Assembly (NCBI GenBank): GCA_000750105.3
Contig: JPHH03000026.1
Coordinates: 124,001-188,000 of the forward strand
DNA from: Tolypocladium sp. Sup5 PDA-1
Lineage: Eukaryota; Ascomycota; Sordariomycetes; Hypocreales; Ophiocordycipitaceae
Length of the DNA: 64,000 bases
Direction: 5' to 3'
Below are positions 8,901-20,890 of this stretch, piece by piece. The notes below the pieces were generated by a model. That model did not search any database and was not told the DNA's origin. It was given only the letters and a program-made list of their open reading frames with translations. Both the position numbers and the translations under genes were made by a program. Numbering within the stretch: the stretch's first letter is position 1; every line of letters starts with the position of its first letter.

Positions 8901-10945
8901 ATTGATACAGTGCCATCTAACTTATCCGAGCTGCAACGCATCTGCCTGCGTCTGAATTTTGCGGCATAGCGCGAATGCCTGGCTATGATCGATGGCATGA
9001 ACGTCACTTCCTATCAGATCGGCAGGGGCTCGAAAGGGACCGACAACAATGGACTTGAAACCAATTGCTCGGTCCTCTCGGCCGAGACGCCATGTCCCTG
9101 GCCTTGACTTGTACAGAGTCGGCGCATAATGGCTCACGGCGACATCTGAATTGGCGCCATGACTGGGACGTGGCTTGCGCTGCATGATACTAATCAGGTC
9201 GGCTGCCCGTGTTGACGATTTTGACGTCTCCCCAGCAATCATGCCACGCTCGTTTACGAAAGCAGCGATTGCTCCAGATGCAAACGTGGCGGTCGCAGCT
9301 GTCTAACGTGCCGCCTCGAGCCATTTCATCCAACAGGCAGCGAGAAGCCGATGGGGCTGACACGTTGGGGCGCTGCAGTCATATATCGCCTCGAGTTGGG
9401 TAACATTGTCTGGCATCTGGCATCAAAGCTCAACGTCGAAGATGTCGGTCGAGATTACAAGTCGTTTCACGTTTGATCGACCGCGGATGCGGCCGGACCG
9501 AGCCTCAAACTCGACAGCCAAGGCGGCGGAGGCAGCCGGAGGAGCCACACAAAACGGCGATATGACATGAAATCTTTGCTCCGATTGTCGGATGTCACGC
9601 AGGGCGGCCCTTTGTCTGCGGACGACTGCCGGCCATGGTGATGGTGACGGCCATGGTGCTCCAGACGTCACAGAGGCTCGGCGCTGCACCGGTCCATGTG
9701 CGAACTGAACAGGTCGAATCGCAGCGGCACATAGTCCGTACCAAGGCCGGGTCTGCCTTTCGTCCCATATTTTGTCGTCTCATTTCTTTTCTCTGTGCCG
9801 GCGTAGCGCTGCGCAAGCCTGGCGTAGGTTTCCAAAGGGAGAGGCGGGAGCATCAATGCAGTGAGTGGCATGGAGGCGACGCGCAGCCCGTCCGCAAGGG
9901 AGGAGGTAAAAACCGGATGGCACGAGGGGCACGACTATCGAAAGGCAAATGCGGCAGAGGCTCGCATCTTTACGTGTCTTGCCCTGCGTCTGTCTCGCTG
10001 CCGCCAGCGTTGGGGACTTGGGGGAGAACAACAGGTGAAAGTCATTCAGGAGGGCGTCTCCTGAGTCCTCAGACTCCTCAGTCCTCACCCCTTGCATCGA
10101 AGTGGTGGAGCTCGGACCCGTCTCTTCAGACCAGCTACCCTGCACCTCGTCCACTCCGCCTCCTCCACCACCCCCACCTCGATCTCGACAATGCCAGCCT
10201 CTGCACATCGGACAAGACAAGACAATGAGCACGACCCGATCTGGGACATGCGCAGGAATGTCTCAACCCACCCGCGTCTCTTCGGCGCGTTCCAGGGTGG
10301 ACCTCGAACCCCCGCAGCGCGCAGCGTCAGCCACCGTCCGTCGACCTGGCAGAGCTGGTCCCGCAAAGCGAGTGCTTGCTTCCACCAGGGACGAGCTGGC
10401 TGCGATCCGATGCTCGTCATTCGGGCCCGCCAGGTGGGCTCGCACATCGCATGATCTGGCATGAGATCTGATAGATCCCGCCACTGCATGGTGGCTGTGG
10501 TGCCGGTGCTGGTGATCAGGAGAGCGCTGCAAAACAGACCAGCATCATGGGCCTGGCGGCGGAAACCAGTGGAGGGTTCAAGTCGATCCTGCTTCCTTTT
10601 GCCCCTCTGGCGATCCGGCGCTTCTGCATGTCTCTGACTTATGCGGCTCACTTCTTCGTTTCTGCTGCATGGCGTCTGTCTGTCTTCTGCCCCCTTGCCA
10701 ACCTGTTCGCCCAGCCACGAAGCTATTTTTTCTTCTTCTCTTCAAGCCCGTTTTCCACCTCGCCTCCTAAACGATACGCTGCTTGTGATCCTTTTCTTCG
10801 CTATCATCCCCCCGCAGTCCGCTGGCTCGGGTCCTGTGCGGTGTGTGAGTTTCTTGTGTGTGTGGACGAGCTGGCCTCCTCTCCTCAACCTCAAACCTCC
10901 TCCTCCTACACCTCTAGACCTCGCCGCTCCGATCAAGCACCCACC
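8901..10945. other. Gene-free stretch, possible long leader of the MFS gene
   Basis: Two kilobases with only overlapping GC-driven open frames and no domain signals. The last ~800 bases are strongly pyrimidine-rich (CTCC, CTTC tracts), as seen in fungal promoters and leaders just before a start codon. Confidence 0.4.
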
Positions 10946-12864
10946 ATGGATTGGGATCTTAACAGGCCAGCCGCCGTCACGCGGCCTCCGTCGATCTATG
11001 CGCCAGAGCCGCCAGCCAAGTCATTTGCCATGGGCAGCACAAGTGCGGCCGGGAAGGTGACGTCCCCACCGCCGATGACGAGCTCCTCGAGGAGACTGTC
11101 ACTTGGATCCATTTCAAGTCAGCACAAGACCGTCAAGCACGGGAGAGGGAGATACTCGGACGTCGAGCTGGTACCGCAACCGAGCGACGACCCGGATGAT
11201 CCATTGGTGTGTTATGTCGCTCGGCGCCTTGATCAGGACAAAGACGGAACAAAAGCTTACGGAACATGACAGAACTGGCCGCGGTGGCGAAAAGACTTGA
11301 ACTTGGTGTCTCTCCTCATGATGGTCGGACTGGTCGGCGGCATGAAAACCGCATTCGTCACGACAGGCGGTGCCATGGCCATCCACTACAACGTGTCCTA
11401 CACGGCCGTTGCCGCCCTGACAGCCGTCCCCATCATCATGTCCACCGTCACCGGCTTCGCGAGCTCAGTGGCAGCCAAGTTCTGGGGCAAGCGGCCCATG
11501 TATCTCGCCTCGTCCGTGCTCCTGTTCATCGGTTCCATCTGGAACACGACGGCGGGCGACAGCTACGGCTCCTGCATGGGCGCTCGCGTGTTCCAGGGCC
11601 TCGGCTGGGGCGCCTTTGAAACGCTGGTCATGGGCTCGATTCAAGACACTTACTACGTGAGTCCGACCTACCGGCCGAGACCTCTCCCCTCTACTTCAGC
11701 ATACTGACAAGATCTTTGGTGGAACAGGAACACGAGCGAAACCTGCCCGTGTCCTTGTACAACGTCTTCACCATCGCCACCACGTGGGGATCCCCCCTCG
11801 TCGGCGGCGTGGCGTCTACCAGGGCTGGGTCTTTTACCGAGCAGTTCCGCATCATCTGCGGCTTCTACGTCCTCGCCGTCCCGCTGCTGGCGCTCGGGGC
11901 CCCCGAGACGGCCTTTGACAGGTCCACGGCGGCCATCGCCCCGTCCCCTGTCCCCGGCACGGGCGGCTCGCCTCCGTGGCGTCCGTGGCGCCTCCGCCAC
12001 CGTCTGAACAAGGAGACGGCGATTGAGTACGTCAAGGGCACGAAACTGATGTCGTTCAGGGCCCCCATAACGCTGCCCACGGCGCTGCAGGCTCCGCGTG
12101 CTCTCATCGCGCCGACGACGTGCCTCCTCTTCGTCCTGTCTTTCATCCCATACGGCGCGCTGTGGGGTCTCGTCATGTCCATTGCGCTCTTCGCAACGCC
12201 TCTGCCCCTTGCCCTGGATCCAGCCAAGATTGGCACCCTCACGGTCGGCCCCTGGATCTTCGCCACCGTTGTCGTCGGGGGGTTCTGCTTCTACAGAGGT
12301 TTCCACCAAAAGTTCACCAGGCGGGTTAGCTACGGCATCATCGCCGCAGGCACGTTCCTCGTACTCATCGGGGCGCTCTCCTTCGGCCTCGGCGTCTACA
12401 ACTTCATGACCCGCGACCCGTCCGCCCCGAACCGCTTCTTTAGCCCCGAGGCCGCCGACCAGATCAGCCTGCCGCTACTCTCCTTCCAGCTCGGCGCCCT
12501 CGCCGGCGGCCTTTACGTCCTCGACACCACGACGCGCCCCGTGCTTGCCAGGTCCGCCTCCTTCACCTCGTCCAGCATCGCCGTCGCGCAGCGCAGCATC
12601 GGCGACATGCACGCCGGCGTCGTCGTCCTGCGCAACCTCGCCGCGGGCATCTTCATCATGGCCATGCCCAGCGCCGTCGCGCACGCGGCCGTCCTCAGGG
12701 CCGCCGCCATTGGCCTCACGGTCACGCATGTCCTCCTCGTGGGCGCCATCGTCGCGCTGTGGTGGTTCTTCGACGAGGCGATCTGGCGCGTCGACGGCAA
12801 GGTCATGGGCCTCGTCGACCTGCGGCTGCTGAAGCAGTCTGTGAGCTTCTTCGACCACGACTAA
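10946..12864 (+). CDS. Major facilitator superfamily transporter (DHA1-like), 593 aa
   Basis: Exons 10946-11206, 11273-11656 and 11728-12864. The start has a strong context (CACCATGG). A ~88-residue Pro/Ser-rich cytosolic N-tail precedes NWPRWRKDLNLVSLLMMVGL, the usual entry to helix 1 of fungal drug:H+ antiporter-1 proteins. Transmembrane segments follow, including AMAIHYNVSYTAVAALTAVP and ARVFQGLGWGAFETLVMGSI (helix 4/5 region), with about 12 hydrophobic helices in total and a long central loop carrying basic residues around WRPWRLRHRLNK. It likely exports or imports a small organic molecule across the plasma membrane; the substrate cannot be told. It has no close metabolic partner beside it. 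Confidence 0.88.
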
Positions 12865-13585
12865 CGTCCGTCCACCCGCGAATCAAACAAAAAACAGAAA
12901 CAGTAAAACCAACAACAAACTGAAAAATAAAGCGCTGCTTTTAACCCCAAATCCGAGCTTGAAGAAGAAAGCTGGGCTGGTTTAGAGAAAAGGGGGAAAT
13001 TACTGCACGAGATTACGAAGTACGCGCTCACTCACCATCTTTTTCGTTTCACAAACTCACTATTGTCCTGACGATACGACTGTACGACTGTACGCGGCCG
13101 TCCTTGCGACCGCACGTTGTCATGACCTCCCGCACGTACATGTCTCCACGACCAACACGAAGATGTTGATGAACTCAAATAAAAGAACCTTTTTGGAAAG
13201 AAGCTCTTTATGTCTCTTCCTGCACCCGTCTATCGCCGTGCGTGAGTGTAAATAAACCTTCCATCTACCTACCCTTCGTATGTGCTCCCGCGAGGGGGCC
13301 CAGCACCAGGGCGCAAGTGCCATGAAGCTCAGCGTTGGGGGGAAGGGGTATTATATCACAATTGTGCGCGAAAGCCTGGACAAACCCCGCCACCGCCACC
13401 GTCGTAGGGGTTATCCATCCAGCTTGCCCTCGGGTCATGTTCTCGAGAAGTATTTGTACATGGAAACAGGGGATATCATCGTAGCCAGTATCGCGATTAT
13501 AAAGGGCAAAAAAAGAAAGCCAAATAAACCACCATTTCGCCGCGCCCGCACCCTAGTAAACTCCTGTCACAAGGCCGACCCCAGC
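12865..13585. other. Convergent 3' intergenic region
   Basis: Lies between the ends of two converging genes. A-rich just after the MFS stop (AATAAA at about 12925), consistent with polyadenylation signals. No gene seen. Confidence 0.5.
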
Positions 13586-15308
13586 TTAGAGACTGGCCGA
13601 CGTCTTGGCCGGCCGATCGGGCACGCGCCGCAGCTCGACGTCGCTGCCCATGGTCCCAGAGTCGGCATCGTCAAAGTCCATGTCGTCGCGGTGGGCGCCG
13701 CGGTAGGCGCCGCGCTCCTGATCGACGGTGCGGTCCGCGGTGCCGAAAGCGTCGTCCCTGGAGCGCTGCGAGACCTGGGTCGACTTGCCGCGGATGCGCT
13801 GCTTGACGACGGCCCAGCTGGTCATGAAGAAGATGAGGAAGTTCCAGAGGCCCTGGAGGGGGAGCACGGCGGCGGTGGCGACGTGGTACTCAAAGGGCGA
13901 GGTGCCGTCCAGCCAGCCGTGGATGCGGTTCAGGCTGCTGGGGATCCACGTCACGAGGACGCTGATGGCGAAGAGGAGGCTGGTGCGCAGGTACGCGCGC
14001 TTGATGGGGTCGTCGATGACGAACTTGTTCGCGGCGCGGCTCGTCGCCGTGACGACGCGGGTCAGGGGCGACGGGATCGTGTGGCGGCGCGGCGCGGCCG
14101 ACGTGACGCTCGAGTAGTACTGGGCCGGGCTCGCAGTCGCTCTCTCGGGGGCCGAGCCGCGATCGAAGGAGACCTGGCCGACGGTGGGCATGTGTGCTGG
14201 CTTGGGCTCGGCGAGGGGTACGGCGCCGACGGAGGCAGACGTGTGTACGACCTGGACCTCAGTGGTGACGGTGCCGTAGAAGCCATCTCGTGCGATGGGA
14301 AGGTCGGGGATTGCCTGCAGAGAGAACAAGCTCGTAGTTAGCTCCACAGCAGAGAGCGAGTAGATGCGGTCGTCGGGGTGGCTGAATGTTACCTGCTCAT
14401 AGTGACCAGCCTCGCGATTCTTGGACGCAGGAAAGCTGCGCAGCCGGTTCCGCGAGCGAAAGACGTGGTATCCAACCAGGAAATAGCACACAATCGAGCC
14501 GATGATGCAGATCCAGATGAGCATGTAGTACGTATAGATGCGTACGCTGTCCCACTTAGGGTCAACCCAGCACCAAATCTGTGTTGTTATCCCCGCGTTA
14601 GTTTCTAGAGCACGGCTCGAGTTGACTCGAGAAGGAGCGGGAGAAGGACCATACCGTAGCTTCACCGTAGACTGGACCTTTAGTCGGGTTCTTGATGAGG
14701 AGGAGAGTCAGGGCGATGACAAAGGGGCCGCCGTAGCAGACAAGGCAGTACACCCACCACCAGCGGCGAAAGGAGTCGGGGCTGGTGCGGTAGTAGAAGA
14801 CGAGAAAGACGTTGATGGCCATGGCGAGGGACCACCACGGGTCAGATTGCATGAACCTGGGCACAATCAGCAACATGTTCATCCCTTTGCCGCCGAGTTT
14901 CAGTCGAGTGTATCCAGTGGAACCCAGGCATCACCGCTCCCGTCTCACTTTACTCAATCCCCAACTCCAACCTCGCAGAATAGTAGCAAGGGGATGGATG
15001 AAAAGAACTTACATCTCAAACATAAAACTCTGCGTCTGGCACAGCGCCGTGCCCTTGCCCGCATTCAGACCGTCGAGCGCGATTATGCTCGCGATGCTGG
15101 CCCCGACGTTGGACACGCTCGCAAAGACGATGAAGGTGTTCTGCACGTTGCGCACCCGGCGCACCATGGCGTAGGCCAGGAATATGAACATGACAGCGAT
15201 GAGGCTGATGGAGCCGCCGGTGCGCTCGAGCGCGACGAGGACGTCGATCTGGCGCTGCGTGAGGTGCTCGGCGATGGGCAGCGAGCTGGCCGTGGGCGTG
15301 ACCGCCAT
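13586..15308 (-). CDS. cAMP-receptor-like (Dicty_CAR type) G-protein-coupled receptor, 470 aa
   Basis: Exons 15308-15013, 14856-14655, 14578-14393 and 14314-13586. Seven hydrophobic helices are visible: SLIAVMFIFLAYAMV, NTFIVFASVSNVGASIASII, FMQSDPWWSLAMAINVFLVF, WWWVYCLVCYGGPFVIALTL, YYMLIWICIIGSIVCYFLVG, then AYLRTSLLFAISVLVTWIPS and ATAAVLPLQGLWNFLIFFMT. The C-Q-T-Q-S-F cysteine after helix 2, the NxFLVFYY end of helix 3 and the PSSLNRIH/LQGLWNFLIF pair match fungal GprC/GprD-like receptors that sense sugars, amino acids or other small ligands and signal through heterotrimeric G proteins to cAMP. The initiator is ATG 15308. The 78-nt intron 14392-14315 is a multiple of three and stop-free. 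Confidence 0.85.
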
Positions 15309-18300
15309 CTTCACTCAGGGTCGACGAGGGGCAACTCCCTCGCCAAAAGGTCGTCTTCGAGGAAACACGCGAGTCGAGCGCGAAGGCCAAGGCGTTGCGG
15401 TGACAACGTGCGAGGCCCAGACCAGACCAACGTGGGCTTCAAGAGAGGTTGGCAAAGTGACAGTTTGAGTGAGGAGTTGGCCGAGAAAGGTGCAGGTAAA
15501 GAATGTGAGAGAAACAGATTCACAGCTGCTCGCGAAGTGGTTGACCAAGTAGGAAAATTGATCGAGAGGCGGGAAGCGGCAGACTCAGAAGACCGCCGGC
15601 CTGCAGCGCAGCGCAGCGCGGAGCAAAAGAGAACAGAAACCAGCTGCTTTCGTCCGCCTGTCGCACCTGGGTTGGCGTGTGTGTATGTGTGCGTCTGCGC
15701 GCGGGCGGCCAGCCGTTGAGCGTGTATAGGTTTCGACTCTGCTGTGGCACCTGCACGCCGCCGCCTGAGCAAAGCACGAAACGAAGAGACGCAGAAGAGC
15801 GGGCAGGGCCACGGGGGTCCCAGTCTCCAGATCTCGGTCCCGCCGAGTGAAGGCCTGGCTGTTGCCGTGCTACACACACCTCTCTGCGGCCCTTCCTTGG
15901 TCTTTAAAAGGAGACGGGGTGCGTCAGTGAGGCTGGGGCTACCTGGGGAAGCACAGGATCAGAGCTGGCTGATGCTCCCTCCTCCCCACTGCATCGGTGA
16001 CAATGGCTTTCGTGCTGTCGAGGGAGATGTTGCAGTCGGCGGGCGGTTGAAGCGCCCGGCCAACAGAGGATGCCTAGTTTATAGCTCTTCCTTCGAACAC
16101 GGTAGTTGGCTTTCCTTTATGCAGCTTCCCCGTTCGGCGGGAACCCAACGGGCATCGGGTGTGGCCGTGGTGGTATCGCGCGGTCAGGTCGAGCAGGCAC
16201 TATAGTCGTCGGGATACTGTGTAATTATTAAGTCGTCGTGTAGTTGTGGTTGTCTGGCTGTGGCATCTACCGCCGTTGAAGTCTGCCTCGGCGTGGTCAG
16301 CAACGCAGAAAGACAACTTGGTCTGCCCGGGAGGGAGCGTCACCTCAGCCCAGACTAGGTTATATGCATCCAGCTCCGTGTCCTTGGAGACGGGACATGG
16401 GCTGGCGCATCCATCGGTCCCATCGCAGGCGCTCGTTCGACCAGTGCTCTCGCTCGGGCACACGACACGAGCGGCTTCACGCCACCACCCTCCGAATAGC
16501 TCCAACGAGTCGGCTCTGGACCAGCCCATGCAGGCTCCGTCCAATCCCGTCGCAAGCTGTCCCTCTGCTTCGCTCTCGTTTCGCTGTCCCATCGCGTCAG
16601 ACGAGGAACCTGGACCTGGCCCCTGTCTGTCAAGTCAACTCAACCCGAGTCGAGTCGCAGCGCCGTAGTCCGTACGGACGCGAGCCATCAGCAGCCCCCA
16701 CTGCCATCACATCACAATCGACGAGATGACCTGTACACATCTGCCGTCGGCCGCCGCCGTGCTTACCGCCGCCGTTGCTCGTTATGTCCTCCTCCGCCCA
16801 TCCGTGGAGCTGGGACACGCAAATCGCCAAACCACGATGGAAAGGCCTCAAGGCCACAATCAACTGAACAGAGACGCCCAGTGCCGTCTCAACCGCTACT
16901 CGCTGATCCTCGTCTGGGGTCGCGCGCTGGCGCGGTGGCCTTGCGGGGACGACTCCGTACGGACCCCCAGCACCCGAGTCAGACCCTGTCCAGGAACGGC
17001 CGTCGTCAGGCTCGTGCTGAACACGACCGTTCTGCTGGAGCAAAAGACGCCATGCGTCCCCCGACTGTGGCGCAGAATCGAGCGGTCGAGCTTCCAGGGG
17101 TGGAAGCTGGAATAGAAGCAGAAGCATTGGCTGGTTGGTGGGGGGTCGGGACTGGCGAGTAAGCAGCTTCGAGCAGGGCCAACATGGAACTACTGGAAGG
17201 CAAGCAAGGCAGCCACTCGCTCCCCCCTCCATCGGCAAGCATCAACATCATCGCACTGCTTGCTTCAAGTCCTGCATGCCACGGCGATAAGCTACGGTAC
17301 GGAGTACGTGCAATCAATATCACCCAGCCGCACCTCACCTCACCTCTTTGTTCAAAGCGCAATCAAGATCCCAGCCACGCCTCCATCGTCCAGGGCTGTT
17401 TGGGGATCGTCCCCCTTCTCCGACTCCCCCTCAAGTTCCCCCTCCACTCTCCCCCAAGATCAGCCATCTTTCGACAACAGACGATCCATCTGCCATCCAC
17501 GTCAACCCCCCAGGGCAACGTCGTCCCCCCGCAGCGTGCAAGGAGCAAGCTCGGTCCGAAACACCGATATTAAAAGCGTCGCGATTTGGACCAGGGCACA
17601 TGGGTTCCTTTGCAACGAGCGGGCCGGCGAAGAAAAAAATCGTGGTTCGATGAGAGGCAGCTTCTTCGCCTCGTGTTCTGCGGCCCCCAGCGGCGAGAAT
17701 AATCTCCGACTGCCAACCACGCAGGCCAACGGGAGCCCGCACCTGCGCTCCTCGGCGAAGGAGGTGCATCCTCAGCCAACGCGGCACGCCATATTTAACG
17801 AGGTTGCGCTCAAAAGGACCTGCAGACGGACTGTCGCCGCCGGGGCTTGGGAGGCACAGCAACTGACTGGACGGCTGGCTGCCCTGCCTCCGTCCACCTA
17901 TCCATGCAGAGAGAGTCTGGTCTGTCTGTCCGTCCGTCCGTCCGTCTGTCTGTCTGCTCACTCACTCACCACTCACTCACCAGTCGGTCAGGCCATAATT
18001 AGTACTGTTGTACAACCGCCACACGGATTGTCTGTCCCGAGTGGCGTCCTGCATCTCAACAAAGACCACACGTGGGTTTGTGCGCCATCCATGTGACACG
18101 GACGCGCTCGAGTCGCTCAGCCGTCCTTCTTTCCTCTCGCCCAATGCTGCCCCGTTCTTCTTCTCGTGGCCCCTCGCTTTTGCCTACAGAACTTGTTGCT
18201 CGTTGCCTTCCCATCCGATCCCGTGTGAGGATCAGCATGAATCGCAATTTATCGGCCACGGCTTGCACGGCAGGGGCACACACGGCACGCACCACCAGCC

Positions 18301-18815
18301 GCGTCTTCCATATCCGTGTTCTTCTTCCGCCCCCCATGGCCGCTTCGGGCAGGCAAGTGCAATTGCAACGTCGTCGTGAGCCTTCAATGTAACGGCATTG
18401 CCCTCGATCTGCGGCCGCGATCTAGTTGTGGCGTGGATCGCATGTTTGGTCAATATCATACCCTGAGTCGTACGTAGAGTACCATTGGCGGGAGAGATTC
18501 CCCTGCGTAATAGTTATGTCCTCGCTACTTCGTACGCAGTAGAGGGAGCGGAAATCAAGACGAGATCAAGACCAGCAGTGGTATCTCGATCCTCCCATTG
18601 CCCAGAAAAGTTATGTCCAAGTCAATAAATATACCGAAGAATCACGTACCCGCTAAGCATCTAGACAGCCCATTATCCACAATCTGTCCTCCTCTTCTCG
18701 CTGTGGCCGTAAAAATGTGAAGACGAAATCAGAGGGACATGATGCGCCCCGGTCTATGTACCTCGCCAGATATGACACAAATTATGCTGCAACTCGACCG
18801 GCGCTGCCTCATCAC
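15309..18815. other. 3.5 kb gene-free region between GPCR and MFS transporter
   Basis: No supported gene on either strand; the longer open frames are compositional. Contains two copies of TCCGTACGGA (16669-16678, 16954-16963), one TACGGAGTA (17298-17306), and a microsatellite at 17920-17980. The GPCR 5' leader and promoter must lie at its left end. Confidence 0.5.
17920..17980. repeat. Compound microsatellite (GTCT/GTCC)n then (ACTC)n
   Basis: Four-base units GTCT, GTCC and again GTCT run from 17920, followed by ACTC units to about 17980. Confidence 0.85.
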
Positions 18816-20549
18816 CTAGAGGGTGTAGATGAAGTCTGGCCGCTTGTCGCCCAGCGCGTTAATCTCCGTCTCCGTCTTGCCCTCGATCCAGTGGTCCCGC
18901 TCCCCGTTCCTTCGCTTCTTGTTCTCCATTCCGAGGAGCGTCTGCATGAGCAGGCTGCCGCAGAACATGCACACAAACAGGTACGCCGTGACGGTGCCGT
19001 GGCCGGCAAAGTACCGCGGCGGGTCAAAGTAGATGTTGCTGCTCACCACGCCGTTGAGGTTGCCCCAGCCGATGACGAAGCCCAAGACGATGCCTCGCTT
19101 GTACACACCCTCGACGTTGTTGGCGATCCACGCAATCGTAAGGGAAATGCTTGGGTAGATGCCGCAAGCGCCGAGGAACGTGCCCACGTATTGTACGGCC
19201 GGGTTCGTCGTCGCCATGAGCATGATGAAGCCAACGCAGCCAACGAGCGCGCAGCCCATGTTGAACACGCCTCGCCTCTTGAGTTTGTCTGACCAGAAAC
19301 CAACCGCGACGGTCAGAATGGCAGCCACCGCGTAGGGTGGAACACTCAGGAGCTGGTTCTTGATGATCTGCGACTTGTCCGTGAAGCTCATGGACTGGAT
19401 GATGCTGGGAAGAAAAATGCTGAATGCGTAGAGCGGCATGAGCGGGCCCATGTAGATGAGCATGCCAGCATACGTCTTCCAGTCCTTGAGGGCCTGCCAC
19501 AAGTAGGTAATCTTGAAGTCCTCGTGTTCCGCCGAGTGCTGCCCGTCGCGCTTGAGGCGAAGGAGGACGCGCGCACGATCGTCCTTGGAGAGGAACTTGG
19601 CCTCGTCGGGGAAGTCGTGGACCATGAAGAACGAGATGAGTCCGATGATGATGGTCAGAAGGCCTTCAATAATGAAGATCCACGACCAGCCGGCGAGACC
19701 CTGCAGCCCGTCCATCTTTTGAATCGCCGCCGCCAAGAGACCGCCAAACGAGCCGGAAACGGCGGCCGCCGAGAAGAAAATGGCGGCACGAACGCCGAAC
19801 TCGTTTCGCTTGTACCAGCAGGAGAGGTAGTAGTTGATGCCGGGGAACAAGCCGGCCTCGCAGACGCCGAGGAACCATCGCCCAGCCATCAGGCCGGACC
19901 AGCTTTTAACAAAGCCCATGCCCAGCATGCAGGCTCCCCAGAGGACCCTATCGTCCCAAGTCAGCCACGGAGCCAATTGACGTCGGGCACCATTCAGAAT
20001 AGTTCCGCGCGCGTAGGTATCGTCTTACATGATGATGGGGATGAATATGGAAGGGCGCAGCTTCTTGAGGAGGAAGTTGCACAGAGCCTCGAAGACGGCG
20101 TAGGCGACGAAGAAGATGGTCAGGGTCGCATTGTACTTTTTCGACTGAGGATCAATGTGAAGATCCTTTTCGAGGTTGGCGATCTTGGCGTTGCCAATGT
20201 TCGTCCGGTCCAGGAAGCACATCAAGTACAGGAGGGAGAGCTGTTCGGGCCATGTTAGACCCAACTGATAGCACTCATCGGACGCGCGCCCGGATGCGGT
20301 GTAGACGTACCCAAGGAATAAGCGCGAGGTCGAGCTTCCATAGCAGCTTGCGCTCCTGTTCAACACTCGAGTATCAGCATCGCGCCGCCCCGTCCAGAGA
20401 ATCAACCCGGCTCATAAACTCACAGCCGCGAGCTTCTCCTCCTCGGTCAGGCCGGCATCCGGGTCGGCAAAGTTGTCCACCTCGGAATTGGACGCGGTGT
20501 CGACGATGCCCTTGTCCGTGGCGCTCATCTTCTCGGTCTCGACGCTCAT
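18816..20549 (-). CDS. MFS transporter, anion:cation symporter family (Dal5/Tna1-like), 504 aa
   Basis: Exons 20549-20424, 20355-20311, 20240-20029 and 19947-18816. An acidic cytosolic N-tail (DPDAGLTEEEKLAA|ERKLLWKLD) leads into helix 1; after it comes LYLMCFLDRTNIGNAKIANL, the hallmark of the ACS family. Later landmarks are FFVAYAVFEALCNFLLKKL, MGFVKSWSGLMAGRWFLGVC and EAGLFPGINYYLSCWYKR. The family takes up organic anions such as allantoate, nicotinate, pantothenate or vitamin-like acids with protons at the plasma membrane. Twelve helices fit the length. The C-terminus IEGKTETEINALGDKRPDFI is typical. The substrate is not predictable from sequence alone. Confidence 0.9.
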
Positions 20550-20866
20550 GATGACGGCTTGGCTGATGAGACGAGCAGAAGAAAGTTGTCGTTGTCGAAG
20601 GGAAACAGCAGGCAGAGAGGGAGGGGAGACGGCGAGGGCAACAAAACGGCCGCCAGACTGCTTATTAGTCTAAGACAGGCGGCGAGTCCCGGGCTGCAGC
20701 CGACAGCCTAAAGTACGGCGCTCCTCTTTGTTTTCTTATACGGCCAAAAACGGGAGACGCGGCAGCAGCCACCGCGGGGAGGTATGAGCAAATTTAGGAG
20801 CTGGGCATTGGAGAATGGGGGGAGAGAGCAGGAAAAGGAGAGATCTGCGGTGGTCGAGGTGAGGTC

Positions 20867-20890
20867 GTGGTGGTGGTGGTGGTGGTGGTG
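20867..20890. repeat. (GTG)n microsatellite
   Basis: An uninterrupted GTG triplet run of eight units. Confidence 0.9.

Noticed and set aside
9255..9330. A CSRCKRGGRSCLTCRLE reading that resembles part of a Zn2Cys6 transcription factor motif
   Set aside because: Only four cysteines in a non-standard spacing, no following basic helix, and the frame closes at once. Too weak to call a gene fragment.
17260..18096. A 278-aa plus-strand frame upstream of the ACS transporter's 3' end
   Set aside because: Crosses a microsatellite, no domain pattern, no splice context, and antisense frames of similar length are present.
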